NCBI RefSeq assembly: GCF_019104725.1
Contig: NZ_JAHRXF010000017.1
Location: forward strand, 1-64,000
DNA: 64,000 nt
From: Streptomyces corallincola
GTDB lineage: Bacteria; Actinomycetota; Actinomycetes; Streptomycetales; Streptomycetaceae
Reading direction: 5' to 3'
Below are positions 26,889 through 34,886 of this stretch, in pieces (position 1 is the stretch's first letter; each line of letters begins with the position of its first letter). A model generated the notes under the pieces. That model saw nothing but the letters and a program-made list of their open reading frames with translations, ran no database searches and was not told where the DNA came from. Position numbers and translations under genes: made by a program.

Positions 26889-28097
26889 TCAGTGGTGGGC
26901 AGTGCCGGTGGCGTCGTGGGCTGCGCCCGTGACGTCGGCGGCTGTGCCCGGAACGTGGTGGCGGCCGAGGGGCACCACCATCGGGGTCTGCGAGGCGGGG
27001 TCCGGGATCACCGTCGAGCGCAGTCCGAAGATCTCGTGGACCAGGGACTCCGTGACGATCTCGGACGGCGCGCCCTCGGCGAGGATGCGGCCGTCCTTCA
27101 TGGCGATCAGATGGTCCGCGTACCGGCAGGCCAGGTTGAGGTCGTGCAGGACCACGGCGAGGGTGACGCCGCGCTCCCGGTTGAGGTCGGTCAGCAGGTC
27201 CAGTACGTCGAGTTGGTGGCTGATGTCGAGGTAGGTCGTCGGCTCGTCCAGCAGCAGGATCTCCGTCTCCTGCGCCAGCGCCACCGCGATCCACACCCGC
27301 TGCCGCTGCCCGCCGGACAGTTCGTCCACGGAGCGGTCCGTGAGGTCGAGCACGTCGGTGGCGAGCATGGCCGCGGTGACGGCCTCGCTGTCGGCGGTGG
27401 TCCAGCGCCGGAAGAAGCCCTGCCGGGGGTGGCGGCCCCGGCCGACGAGGTCGGCCACCGTGATCGACTCCGGCGCCACCGGCGTCTGCGGCAGCACCCC
27501 GAGCGTGGCGGCCACCTGGCGGGTCGGCGTGGCGTGGATGTCGCGGCCGTCCAGCAGGACGGTGCCCGCCGTCGGGTTCAGCAGCCGGGCCAGGGCGCGC
27601 AGTAGCGTGGACTTGCCGCACGCGTTCGGGCCGACGATCACCGTGAACCGGCCGGGCGGCAGGTCCACGTCGAGGTCCTGGACGATCCGCCGCTCGCCGT
27701 AGCCGAGGCCGAGGCCGCGCGCCCCGAGGGTGTGCTCGGTCGTCGGCGTGGCCTCCGTACCCGTACTCCCGGTCGGCACCTTCGTCACCGTCTTCTCCTT
27801 GCCGGATTCGGCACTCGTGGGGGTGGGCATGGGCGTGGGCGTGGGCCGGGTCCTGGTGGTCGGGGCATCGGCACCCGCCAGGGCACCGGCACCCGCCGAG
27901 GTACCGACACCCGCCGGGGCACCCACACCCGCCGGGGCGCCCACACCCACCGACGTACCGGCACCCGCCAGGGCATCCCCACCCGCCGAGGCATCGCCAT
28001 CGGCCGGAGCGAGGTCGTCAACGGGGCTGGCATGACCCGTCGTGGCGCGGGCGGAGTGCGGAGTCGTACCGCGCGGCGGTGTGGAGGGGTCGGGCAC
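26889..28097 (-). CDS. Siderophore ABC transporter ATP-binding protein with repeat-built extensions
   Basis: A 402-residue FepC/FecE-type ATPase. The ABC core has Walker A GPNACGKST (156-164), signature LSGGQRQRV, Walker B ILLLDEPTTYLD and the switch His in VVLHDLNLACRYADH. Family members are about 270 residues long. This one has about 120 extra N-terminal residues, mostly Gly/Ala/Pro from 18-bp repeats, and a C-terminal tail VTGAAHDATGTAHH also built from repeats. GTG 28097 starts two bases after the permease stop and has GGGGAGG before it, so the extension is probably translated. It powers uptake through the two permeases. Confidence 0.9.
   Translation of the reverse strand: MPDPSTPPRGTTPHSARATTGHASPVDDLAPADGDASAGGDALAGAGTSVGVGAPAGVGAPAGVGTSAGAGALAGADAPTTRTRPTPTPMPTPTSAESGKEKTVTKVPTGSTGTEATPTTEHTLGARGLGLGYGERRIVQDLDVDLPPGRFTVIVGPNACGKSTLLRALARLLNPTAGTVLLDGRDIHATPTRQVAATLGVLPQTPVAPESITVADLVGRGRHPRQGFFRRWTTADSEAVTAAMLATDVLDLTDRSVDELSGGQRQRVWIAVALAQETEILLLDEPTTYLDISHQLDVLDLLTDLNRERGVTLAVVLHDLNLACRYADHLIAMKDGRILAEGAPSEIVTESLVHEIFGLRSTVIPDPASQTPMVVPLGRHHVPGTAADVTGAAHDATGTAHH
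27871..27996. repeat. 18-bp coding tandem repeat, 7 units
   Basis: Seven 18-bp units, for example GCACCCGCCAGGGCACCG, lie inside the N-terminal extension of the ABC ATPase. They encode a Gly/Ala/Val-Pro hexapeptide repeat on the minus strand. Frame is preserved because the unit is a multiple of three. Confidence 0.85.
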
Positions 28098-28099
28098 CG

Positions 28100-29200
28100 T
28101 CAGCCTCCCCGTCCCGCGCGGTTGGTGCGGGAGAGCAGCCACAGCAGGTAGGGCGCCCCGACGACGCTGGTGACCACGCCCACCGGGAGCTGGGTGCCCG
28201 GAAGGATGTGCTGGGCGGTGAAGTCGGCCAGGCAGGTCAGGGCGGCGCCGGTGAGGGCGGAGGGGAGCAGGGCGGCGCCGTGCCCGGGCAGCAGGCGGCG
28301 GGCGACGGGCGGGCAGACGAAGGCGACGAAGCCGATGGGCCCGGCGGCGGCCGTCGCCACGCCGACCAGCGCGGTCGCGCAGGCGAGGAGCGCGAGCCGA
28401 CCGCGTTCGACCCGGACGCCGAGCCCCCCGGCCGCCTCGTCCCCGAGCTGGAGCGCGGGCAGACCGCGCGAGGCGAGCAGCGTGAGCGGCACCAGCAGTG
28501 CCACGCAGCCCAGCAGCGGCCAGAGCTGGTTCCAGGAGCGGCCGCCGTTGAGGCTGCCGGTCAGCCACAGGAACGCGTTCTGCGCCTCGGTGACATCGGC
28601 GCGGGTCATCAGATACGACCGCACGCTGACCAGCCCCGTGCCGACCCCGACGCCGATGAGCACGAACCGTCCGCCGCTCACCCCGCCGCGCCACGCGAGC
28701 AGATAGGTGAGGGTGCCCGCGACGAGCGCGCCGACCAGCGCGCCCCCGGACAGCGCGAGTCCGCTCAGCCCGAACAGCATCGACGCGAGCACCGCCGTCG
28801 TACTGGCGCCGGAGCTGACGCCGATGATGTCCGGACTGGCCAGCGGGTTGCGCAGCAGCGCCTGGAACACGGCGCCGGAGAGCCCGAAGCAGCAGCCGAC
28901 GGCCAGGGCCAACAGGCCGCGTGGCTCCCGCAATTCATGCACGATGAACCGGCTTCCGGGGTCACCGCCGCCGGTGAGCACCGCCCACACGTCGGTCGGT
29001 GGGACGTAGATGTCGCCCACCGCGAGCGACAGCGTCAGCGCCGCCGCGGCGACCAGCGCCAGCGCGGCGCAGACGAGCGCGAAGCGGGTACGGCGGCGCC
29101 GGTGCAGCCGGTTGACGCGGGCCACGGCGTCCACGGGGGCGGACGCGGCGCGGTCGAGGAGGGAAGTGGGCGTCCCGGTACGGGTGTTGGTGCCGCTCAC
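28100..29200 (-). CDS. FecCD-family siderophore permease
   Basis: A 366-residue integral membrane permease of the FecCD/BtuC group with about ten helices. Conserved parts are VHELREPRGLLALAVGCCFGLSGAVFQALLRNPLASPDIIGVSSGA, the ATPase-contact loop GLGVRVERGRLALLACATAL and AAGPIGFVAFVCPPVARRLLPG. It begins at GTG 29200, overlapping the stop of the upstream permease by four bases (GTGA), and ends two bases before the ATPase gene. This tight packing implies translational coupling in the operon. Confidence 0.94.
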   Translation of the reverse strand: MSGTNTRTGTPTSLLDRAASAPVDAVARVNRLHRRRRTRFALVCAALALVAAAALTLSLAVGDIYVPPTDVWAVLTGGGDPGSRFIVHELREPRGLLALAVGCCFGLSGAVFQALLRNPLASPDIIGVSSGASTTAVLASMLFGLSGLALSGGALVGALVAGTLTYLLAWRGGVSGGRFVLIGVGVGTGLVSVRSYLMTRADVTEAQNAFLWLTGSLNGGRSWNQLWPLLGCVALLVPLTLLASRGLPALQLGDEAAGGLGVRVERGRLALLACATALVGVATAAAGPIGFVAFVCPPVARRLLPGHGAALLPSALTGAALTCLADFTAQHILPGTQLPVGVVTSVVGAPYLLWLLSRTNRAGRGG

Positions 29201-30293
29201 AGCTCTCCCCGCCCCCTGCGCCGTACGAGCACGATGAACGGCACGCAGCCGATGGCGGCCGTCACCACGCCCACCTGGACCTCACCGGGGCGGGCGACGA
29301 CACGGCCGACGATGTCCGCGACGAGCAGCAGGACCGGCGCGGCGAGCGCGCTGTAGGGCAGCAGCCAGCGGTGGTCGGGGCCGGTGAAGACGCGGACCGC
29401 GTGCGGTACGGCGAGGCCGACGAAGCCGATGGGTCCGGCGATGGCGGTTGCCGCTCCGCACAGCAGGACCACGCTGACCGCGCCGAGCAGCCGTACGGTG
29501 CCGACCCGGTGGCCGAGACCGCGCGCGAGGTCGTCGCCGAGGGCGAGGCCGTTGAGGCGGGGGCCGAGGCTCAGGGCGAGCAGGCTTCCGGCGACGACGA
29601 ACGGCAGCGCCTGCGCGAGCACGTCGTAGCCGCGTCCGTCCAGCGCGCCGACCTGCCAGAACCGGAACTGGTCGTAGGTCTGGCTGTCGGTCAGCAGCAT
29701 GACGTTGGTGAGGGAGACGAGCAGCGCGCTGGCCGCCGCTCCGGCGAGTGCGAGCTTGACCGGGGTGGCGCCCTCGCGGCCGAGGCCGGCGATGCCGTAG
29801 ACGACGACGGCGGCGAGGCAGGCGCCGAGGAAGCCGAACCAGATGTACTGCTGGGGCTCGGTCAGGGAGAGCACGCTGATGGCGAGGACGACGGCGACAC
29901 CGGCGCCCGCGTTGAGCCGAGCAGGCCGGGGTCGGCCAGCGGGTTGCGGGTGACGCCCTGCATGACGGCGCCCGCGAGGCCGAGCGCGGTACCGGCCAGC
30001 AGTCCGGCGAGGGTGCGCGGGACGCGTACCTGGTGGACGACGAGCTGGCCGCGTACGGAGAGGTCGGGGTCGAGGACGCCGTGCAGTACGTCGTGCGCGG
30101 AGACCTGGCCGGAGCCGATGGCCAGGCTGAGCACGGTGACGCCCAGCAGCAGGAGCAGCATGACGACCAGTCCGGCGCTGAGCGCCCCGCCGTGGCGGCG
30201 GTGCGCGGGGGCGGCGTCGGCGTGGTCGTGCTCGCCGTGCGGGGTGTGTCCGGCCGGACGGGGGACGCCGGTGAGTGCCTTCATCCCGGACAT
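29197..30293 (-). pseudogene. FecCD-family permease, frameshifted
   Basis: This is the first permease gene of the siderophore operon. One frame (30293 down to about 29920) gives [20 protein letters not shown] and [20 protein letters not shown], ending GLLG. The protein then continues in another frame as [20 protein letters not shown] through to the end at 29197. The join near 29914-29917 reads as loss of one base relative to the expected GLLG-VNAGAG. Otherwise the gene is intact and overlaps the next gene's start. Either the transporter is broken or this is a single-base sequencing error. ATG 30293 lacks a good ribosome site; ATG 30284 is an alternative. Confidence 0.85.
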
Positions 30294-30401
30294 CCGGTGC
30301 GCCGGGGGCGCGGCTCGGAACGGGGGACGGAGTGGGGCTCATCGCGGGGTCCTCGGGGTGCGCGGCGGCAGCCGTACTCATGCGGAGCGGGTGCGTCCGA
30401 C

Positions 30402-30420
30402 TTAGGTAAGGTAAACCTAA
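30402..30420. promoter_or_regulatory. DmdR/IdeR-type iron box
   Basis: The 19-bp sequence TTAGGTAAGGTAAACCTAA closely matches the actinobacterial iron box (TTAGGTTAGGCTAACCTAA). It lies between the divergent siderophore permease operon and the FMN flavoprotein gene. Iron-dependent repression by a DmdR/IdeR-type regulator is expected for the operon and possible for the flavoprotein. Confidence 0.92.
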
Positions 30421-30506
30421 CATCACACTGGATGCGGCTCGCAAGCACGGAGGGACGGACCAACACCCCCCGCTGAACGGCCCGCTACGACCTCTGGAGC
30501 CCCGGC

Positions 30507-31091
30507 TTGCCGTACGCGACCACCGCACCCGCGCAACCGTCCGCCACCGCAGCCGAGTTCGGCTCCGCCCTGCCGGACGGGTGCGTGGAGCTGCGCTCGC
30601 CGTCCGCGCTGCGGGAGTTGCTGGGCGAGCCGATGCCGCTGGTCATCGACAAGGTGCACGACCGGCTGACCCACGACGACCGGGCGATCCTGGCCCGTTC
30701 GCCCTTCTGCGCGCTGGCCACCTCGGACGCGTACGGCAACTGCGACGTCTCCCCGCGCGGTGACGGCCCCGGCTTCACCCATGTCCTGGACGACCGCACC
30801 CTCGCCCTCCCGGACCGCCCCGGCAACCGGCGGGCCGACAGCTTCCACAACGTCCTCGCCAACCCGCACGCGGGACTGCTCTACCTGATTCCGGGCGACA
30901 CGAAGGTGCTCCGCGTCAACGGCCGGGCCCGTCTCCTCACCGACGCGCCCTTCTTCGACGCGATGGAACAGCACGGCCGCCGCCCGGCCCTGGCCCTGCT
31001 CCTCCACATCGACGAGATCTACCTCCACTGCCCGGCGTCCCTGAAGCGGTCGGGGCTGTGGAGCCCGGAGAGCTGGGAGCGGGCACGGTAG
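30507..31091 (+). CDS. FMN-dependent PPOX-type flavoprotein (MSMEG_1061-like)
   Basis: A 194-residue split-barrel flavin-binding protein of the pyridoxamine-phosphate-oxidase-like type. Recognisable parts are KVHDRLTHDDRAILARSPFCALATSDAYGNCDVSPRGD, LALPDRPGNRRADSFHNVLANPHAGLLYLIPGD and LRVNGRARLLTD. Members of this group are proposed to reduce or oxidise small molecules with FMN; the substrate is unknown. The start is TTG 30507 with GGAG nine bases upstream. The divergent iron box 87 bp upstream suggests a role in iron-siderophore release, which is an inference. Confidence 0.85.
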   Translation: MPYATTAPAQPSATAAEFGSALPDGCVELRSPSALRELLGEPMPLVIDKVHDRLTHDDRAILARSPFCALATSDAYGNCDVSPRGDGPGFTHVLDDRTLALPDRPGNRRADSFHNVLANPHAGLLYLIPGDTKVLRVNGRARLLTDAPFFDAMEQHGRRPALALLLHIDEIYLHCPASLKRSGLWSPESWERAR

Positions 31092-31180
31092 AGGCGGAGC
31101 CGTCCGTCGCCGCACCCGGCCCGCGGTCGTGCCCGGCGGTTGTGCCCCGTGTTTCGCCGTCCACCCCGGCCGGGTTAATT

Positions 31181-31191
31181 CATAAATTATG
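31181..31191 (+). promoter_or_regulatory. AT-rich palindrome upstream of sugar ABC operon
   Basis: CATAAATTATG is an 11-bp perfect palindrome around a central A, in the only AT-rich patch of the region 31092-31340. Two GTTTCCG words follow (31191 and 31204). It is a candidate promoter/operator for the sugar transport operon starting at 31341; the regulator is unknown. Confidence 0.45.
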
Positions 31192-31340
31192 TTTCCGAGT
31201 CTTGTTTCCGGCCATCACCCTCCCTAGGGTCGTCGTGCTCCTGACAGCGGGCGGTGCGCCCCTGGGCCCGGTGTGTGTGCCGGGAGGGTCCGCCGCGCCG
31301 TGTTCCAGGTCAGGGCGTCTCCTGAGCGAATGGAGTCAAC

Positions 31341-32246
31341 ATGGCTACGGCACCGGGGGCGTTGGGATCGTCGGCGCCCCGGCGCGGGGACGGACGACTG
31401 GCGTGGCTGCTGATCGCACCGGCGGTCGCCGGGTTCCTGGTCTTCTTCGCCTGGCCCACCGTCCGAGGCGTGTACTACAGCTTCACGTCGTTCCGCATCC
31501 TCACCCCGCCCCGCTGGACCGGACTCGCCAACTGGCGGGAGCTGTCCGGTGATTCGGTGTTCTGGCACTCGCTGCTGGTCACCGTGTACTTCGTGGCGCT
31601 CTCCGTGGTGGTCGGAGTGCTGCTCTCCCTGCTCATCGCGGTGGTCCTGCACCGGCTGACCCGCTCCACCGTGGTCCGGGGCCTGATCATCCTGCCGTTC
31701 CTGATCTCCGGTGTGGTCGCGGCCCTCGTCTGGCAGTGGATGCTCGATCCCCAACTGGGCATCATCAGCCAACTCTTGGAGAGTCTCACCGGCGTGCGGC
31801 TGCTGTTCTTCGGGGACAGCGACTGGGCGATCCCCTCACTCGCCGCGGTGAGCGTGTGGAAGTCGATGGGATACAACGCGGTCCTGATCTTCGCGGGCCT
31901 CCAGACCATCCCGGCCTCCGTGTACGAGGCGGGGCGGCTCGACGGGGCGAGCGGGTTCCAGATGTTCCGGCGGCTGACCGTGCCGCTGCTCCGGCCGATC
32001 CTGGTGATGGTCGTCATCCTCACCGTCATCGGCTCGTTCCAGGTCTTCGACATCGTCTCGGTCACCACCCAGGGCGGCCCGGCGAACGCCTCCAACGTGC
32101 TCCAGATGTACATCTACGAAAAGGGCTTCGGGGAACTGGACTTCGGCTACGCCTCCACCATGTCGCTGGCCCTGTTCGTGCTGCTCATCGCCATCACCTT
32201 CACCCAGATGCGGCTCGCCCGCGCCAACGAGACCGACCTGAGCTGA
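31341..32246 (+). CDS. Sugar ABC transporter permease (MalF-like)
   Basis: A 301-residue inner-membrane permease with six helices. It belongs to the CUT1 carbohydrate importer type. The EAA loop that contacts the ATPase reads YEAGRLDGASGFQMFRRLTVPLLRP. The N-terminal part has LLIAPAVAGFLVFFAWPTVRG, typical of MalF/LacF-like subunits. It is the first gene of an operon with a second permease, a binding protein and a beta-mannosidase. No ATPase gene is in the operon; such systems commonly share the genome-wide MsiK ATPase in Streptomyces. Confidence 0.95.
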   Translation: MATAPGALGSSAPRRGDGRLAWLLIAPAVAGFLVFFAWPTVRGVYYSFTSFRILTPPRWTGLANWRELSGDSVFWHSLLVTVYFVALSVVVGVLLSLLIAVVLHRLTRSTVVRGLIILPFLISGVVAALVWQWMLDPQLGIISQLLESLTGVRLLFFGDSDWAIPSLAAVSVWKSMGYNAVLIFAGLQTIPASVYEAGRLDGASGFQMFRRLTVPLLRPILVMVVILTVIGSFQVFDIVSVTTQGGPANASNVLQMYIYEKGFGELDFGYASTMSLALFVLLIAITFTQMRLARANETDLS

Positions 32247-32261
32247 GCCCCCGCAGCGCCG

Positions 32262-32335
32262 TAACCGCTCCGAGCCGATCGCCGCTCCGAGCCGATCCGC
32301 TCCGCTCCGCTCCGCTCCGCTCCGAGCCGAGGAGA
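32262..32335. repeat. Short tandem repeat between permease genes
   Basis: The gap between the two permeases consists of CCGCTCCGAGCCGATC words and a run of GCTCC pentamers. It is about 95 bp long in an otherwise tight operon, so the repeat appears to have lengthened it. Confidence 0.65.
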
Positions 32336-32342
32336 GCCGCAC

Positions 32343-33293
32343 ATGACCGACCTCGCCACCGCAGGCCCACGCCCCGCGACGGGACGGGGCGGCCCGGCCA
32401 CCGCCGCACGGACCCGCTCACGGGTCTCGCCGGGCCGGATCGCCGCGTGGGTGTTCATCGTCGTCGTCCTGATCGTGACGGTGTTCCCGTTCTACTGGAT
32501 TCTGCGCACCGCGTTCTCCGACAACGTGGCGCTGCCCACCGATCCGTCGTCGCTGCTGCCCGTGGACTTCACCTGGGGAGCCTTCGAGCGCGCCCTCGGG
32601 CTCGCCTCCCGCGCCGAGGCGCAGGCACAGGGCGGTTCGGGCGCCGCCATCGACACCCCGCTCTTTCTGCGCAACTCCCTGATCTACGCGACCGTGCAGA
32701 CCGCGCTCGTGGTGTTCTGCTCGGCGACGGCCGCGTACGCGTTCTCCCGGCTGCACTGGCGGGGCCGCAACACGGTGTTCAACATCCTGCTCGGCGCGCT
32801 GATGGTTCCGGCGATCCTCACCCTGCTGCCGAACTTCATCTTCGTCCGGGACATCCACCAGCTGAACTCGTTCACCGGTCTGATCCTGCCCGGCGCGTTC
32901 TTCTCCGCGTTCAACATCTTCTTCCTCCGGCAGTTCATGCTCGGGCTGAGCACCGAGGTGGAGGAGGCCGCGCTGATGGACGGCGCGGGCAAGCTGCGGA
33001 TCTTCTTCACGATCACGCTGCCGATGACGTCCGCGCCGATCGCCACGCTGTCCCTGCTGACGTTCATCAACACCTGGAACGACTACTTCTGGCCGCTGCT
33101 CGTCACCAACGACGACCACGCCCGCCCGCTCACCCTGGCGCTCGGGGTGTTCAAGCAGTCCTCGCCGCAGGCCGCGCCGGACTGGGCGGGCCTGATGGCC
33201 GCGACGATGATCGCCGCCCTGCCGATGCTCGTGCTGTTCATGGTGTTCGGCCGCCGCATCGTCAACTCCATCGGCTTTACGGGGATCAAATGA
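32343..33293 (+). CDS. Sugar ABC transporter permease (MalG-like)
   Basis: A 316-residue permease with six helices and the EAA motif EEAALMDGAGKLRIFFTITLPM. The N-terminal signature IVTVFPFYWILRTAFSDNVALP is typical of MalG/LacG-like CUT1 subunits. It forms the channel with the upstream permease. ATG 32343 follows a GAGGAGAGCC site made by the preceding repeat tract. The next gene, the binding protein, starts 61 bp downstream. Confidence 0.95.
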   Translation: MTDLATAGPRPATGRGGPATAARTRSRVSPGRIAAWVFIVVVLIVTVFPFYWILRTAFSDNVALPTDPSSLLPVDFTWGAFERALGLASRAEAQAQGGSGAAIDTPLFLRNSLIYATVQTALVVFCSATAAYAFSRLHWRGRNTVFNILLGALMVPAILTLLPNFIFVRDIHQLNSFTGLILPGAFFSAFNIFFLRQFMLGLSTEVEEAALMDGAGKLRIFFTITLPMTSAPIATLSLLTFINTWNDYFWPLLVTNDDHARPLTLALGVFKQSSPQAAPDWAGLMAATMIAALPMLVLFMVFGRRIVNSIGFTGIK

Positions 33294-33354
33294 TTTGTTT
33301 CCAGCGGGAGTTGAGAACCGTCCGCGTCCGTACCGCACACTCCGGGGGACCACG

Positions 33355-34737
33355 ATGAAGAGTTCGCGCACAGGACGCGTACGCCGGGCCGCCGCCCTCC
33401 TCGCCTCGCTCGAGCTGACCGCCGTACTCGGTGGCTGCGCCTCCGGCGACGGGGCGGGGTCGGGGCGGACCACCATCAACTGGTGGACCTGGGACGACAA
33501 GCAGGCCGTCGCCTACCAGAGTTGCGCGGACGCCTTCGAGAAGGCGCACCCCGGCATCCATGTGAGGATCACCCAGTACAACTCGGCCGACTACTTCACC
33601 AAGCTGCTCTCCGGCTTCGTCTCGGACACCGCGCCGGACGCCTTCATGAACAGTGTGCAGTACCTCCAGCAGTACGCCTCGCTGAAGCAACTCATGCCGC
33701 TCGACGGCCTGATGAAGAAGACGGGGTACGGCACGAAGCGGTTCTCCGTCGGCGTGGACGACTGGAAGTACACCGACGGCAAGCAGTACGGGCTGCCGAT
33801 GGACTGGGCGTCCGCCGCGCTCTACTACAACACCGGCATGCTGAAGAAGGCCGGTTACAGCGCCGCCGACGTGGACCACCTGAAGTGGAACCCGGACGAC
33901 GGCGGTTCGTTCGAGCGGATGGTCGCCCACCTCACCGTGGACCGGGACGGGGTCCGGGGCGACGAGAAGGGCTTCGACAAGCGGCATGTGAAGACGTACG
34001 GCATCAGCAGCATGGTGGCCGTCGGCAACGACTTCAACGGGCTCACCACCTGGCGGCCGTTGGCGTCGTCACTGGGCTGGCGCATCGGCAACAAGCCCAA
34101 CTGGCCCACTGAGTTCCGCTACGACGATCCGCGCCTCGTGCGCACCTTCGACTATGTCCGGAAGCTGACCGACAAGGGGTTCGCGCCCGCGCCCGGCCAG
34201 TTCGCCTCCGCCGGAAACGCCCCGGACGGCGGGCAGTTGCTCGGCTCGGGCAAGGTGGCCATCTACTCGGGCGGTTCCTGGGAGGCGGCCACCCTGGCCA
34301 AGCTGCCGGGGCTCAAGGTCGGTACCGGGCCGCTGGTCGCCGGTCCCGACGGCACCCGCGCCACGGTCAGCAACGCCAACGGCAACACCATCTGGTCCGG
34401 CACCAGGCACCTGGACGAGACCTGGGCGTGGGTGTCGTACATGGGCTCCGCCGCGTGCCAGACGCCCGCCTCGCGCACCGGCACCTTCCTGCCGTCCATC
34501 CCGGCCGCGACGGACGCCTCGGTGAAGGCGATGGCCGCTCAGGGAGTTGACCTGCGCGTCTTCCTCCAGCAGAGCCGCACCCACCAGCTCCTGCCCAACT
34601 CCCCCTACGCCAACGGCACCGCGCTCCAGTCGGCCCTGCTGCCGCTGATGCAGCAGTTCTTCGCCCACCAGCGCAGCGCCAGCGTGTTCCCGCAGATGAC
34701 CGAGGAGAGCCGCAAGCTGCTCAGGCCGACCGACTGA
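33355..34737 (+). CDS. Sugar ABC substrate-binding lipoprotein
   Basis: A 460-residue extracellular solute-binding protein family 1 lipoprotein with lipobox VLGGC. The mature protein starts INWWTWDDKQAVAYQSCADAFEKAHPGIHV and contains YGLPMDWASAALYYNTGMLKKAGY and VAIYSGGSWEA. It should bind an oligosaccharide outside the membrane and pass it to the two permeases. ATG 33355 follows CGGGGGACC. Being next to the beta-mannosidase suggests a mannoside ligand; this is an inference from context. Confidence 0.94.
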   Translation: MKSSRTGRVRRAAALLASLELTAVLGGCASGDGAGSGRTTINWWTWDDKQAVAYQSCADAFEKAHPGIHVRITQYNSADYFTKLLSGFVSDTAPDAFMNSVQYLQQYASLKQLMPLDGLMKKTGYGTKRFSVGVDDWKYTDGKQYGLPMDWASAALYYNTGMLKKAGYSAADVDHLKWNPDDGGSFERMVAHLTVDRDGVRGDEKGFDKRHVKTYGISSMVAVGNDFNGLTTWRPLASSLGWRIGNKPNWPTEFRYDDPRLVRTFDYVRKLTDKGFAPAPGQFASAGNAPDGGQLLGSGKVAIYSGGSWEAATLAKLPGLKVGTGPLVAGPDGTRATVSNANGNTIWSGTRHLDETWAWVSYMGSAACQTPASRTGTFLPSIPAATDASVKAMAAQGVDLRVFLQQSRTHQLLPNSPYANGTALQSALLPLMQQFFAHQRSASVFPQMTEESRKLLRPTD

Positions 34738-34886
34738 GCCCGACGCCACGGTCACCCACACGGCCGCACACCGACCCGGTGGCACCGCACCGGGTACCCG
34801 GCGCGCCCAGCACCGACCACAACCCAGGGACCATCCGTACCCCAGCACCGACCACACCCCAGGACCGACCACACCCAGGGATGAGC

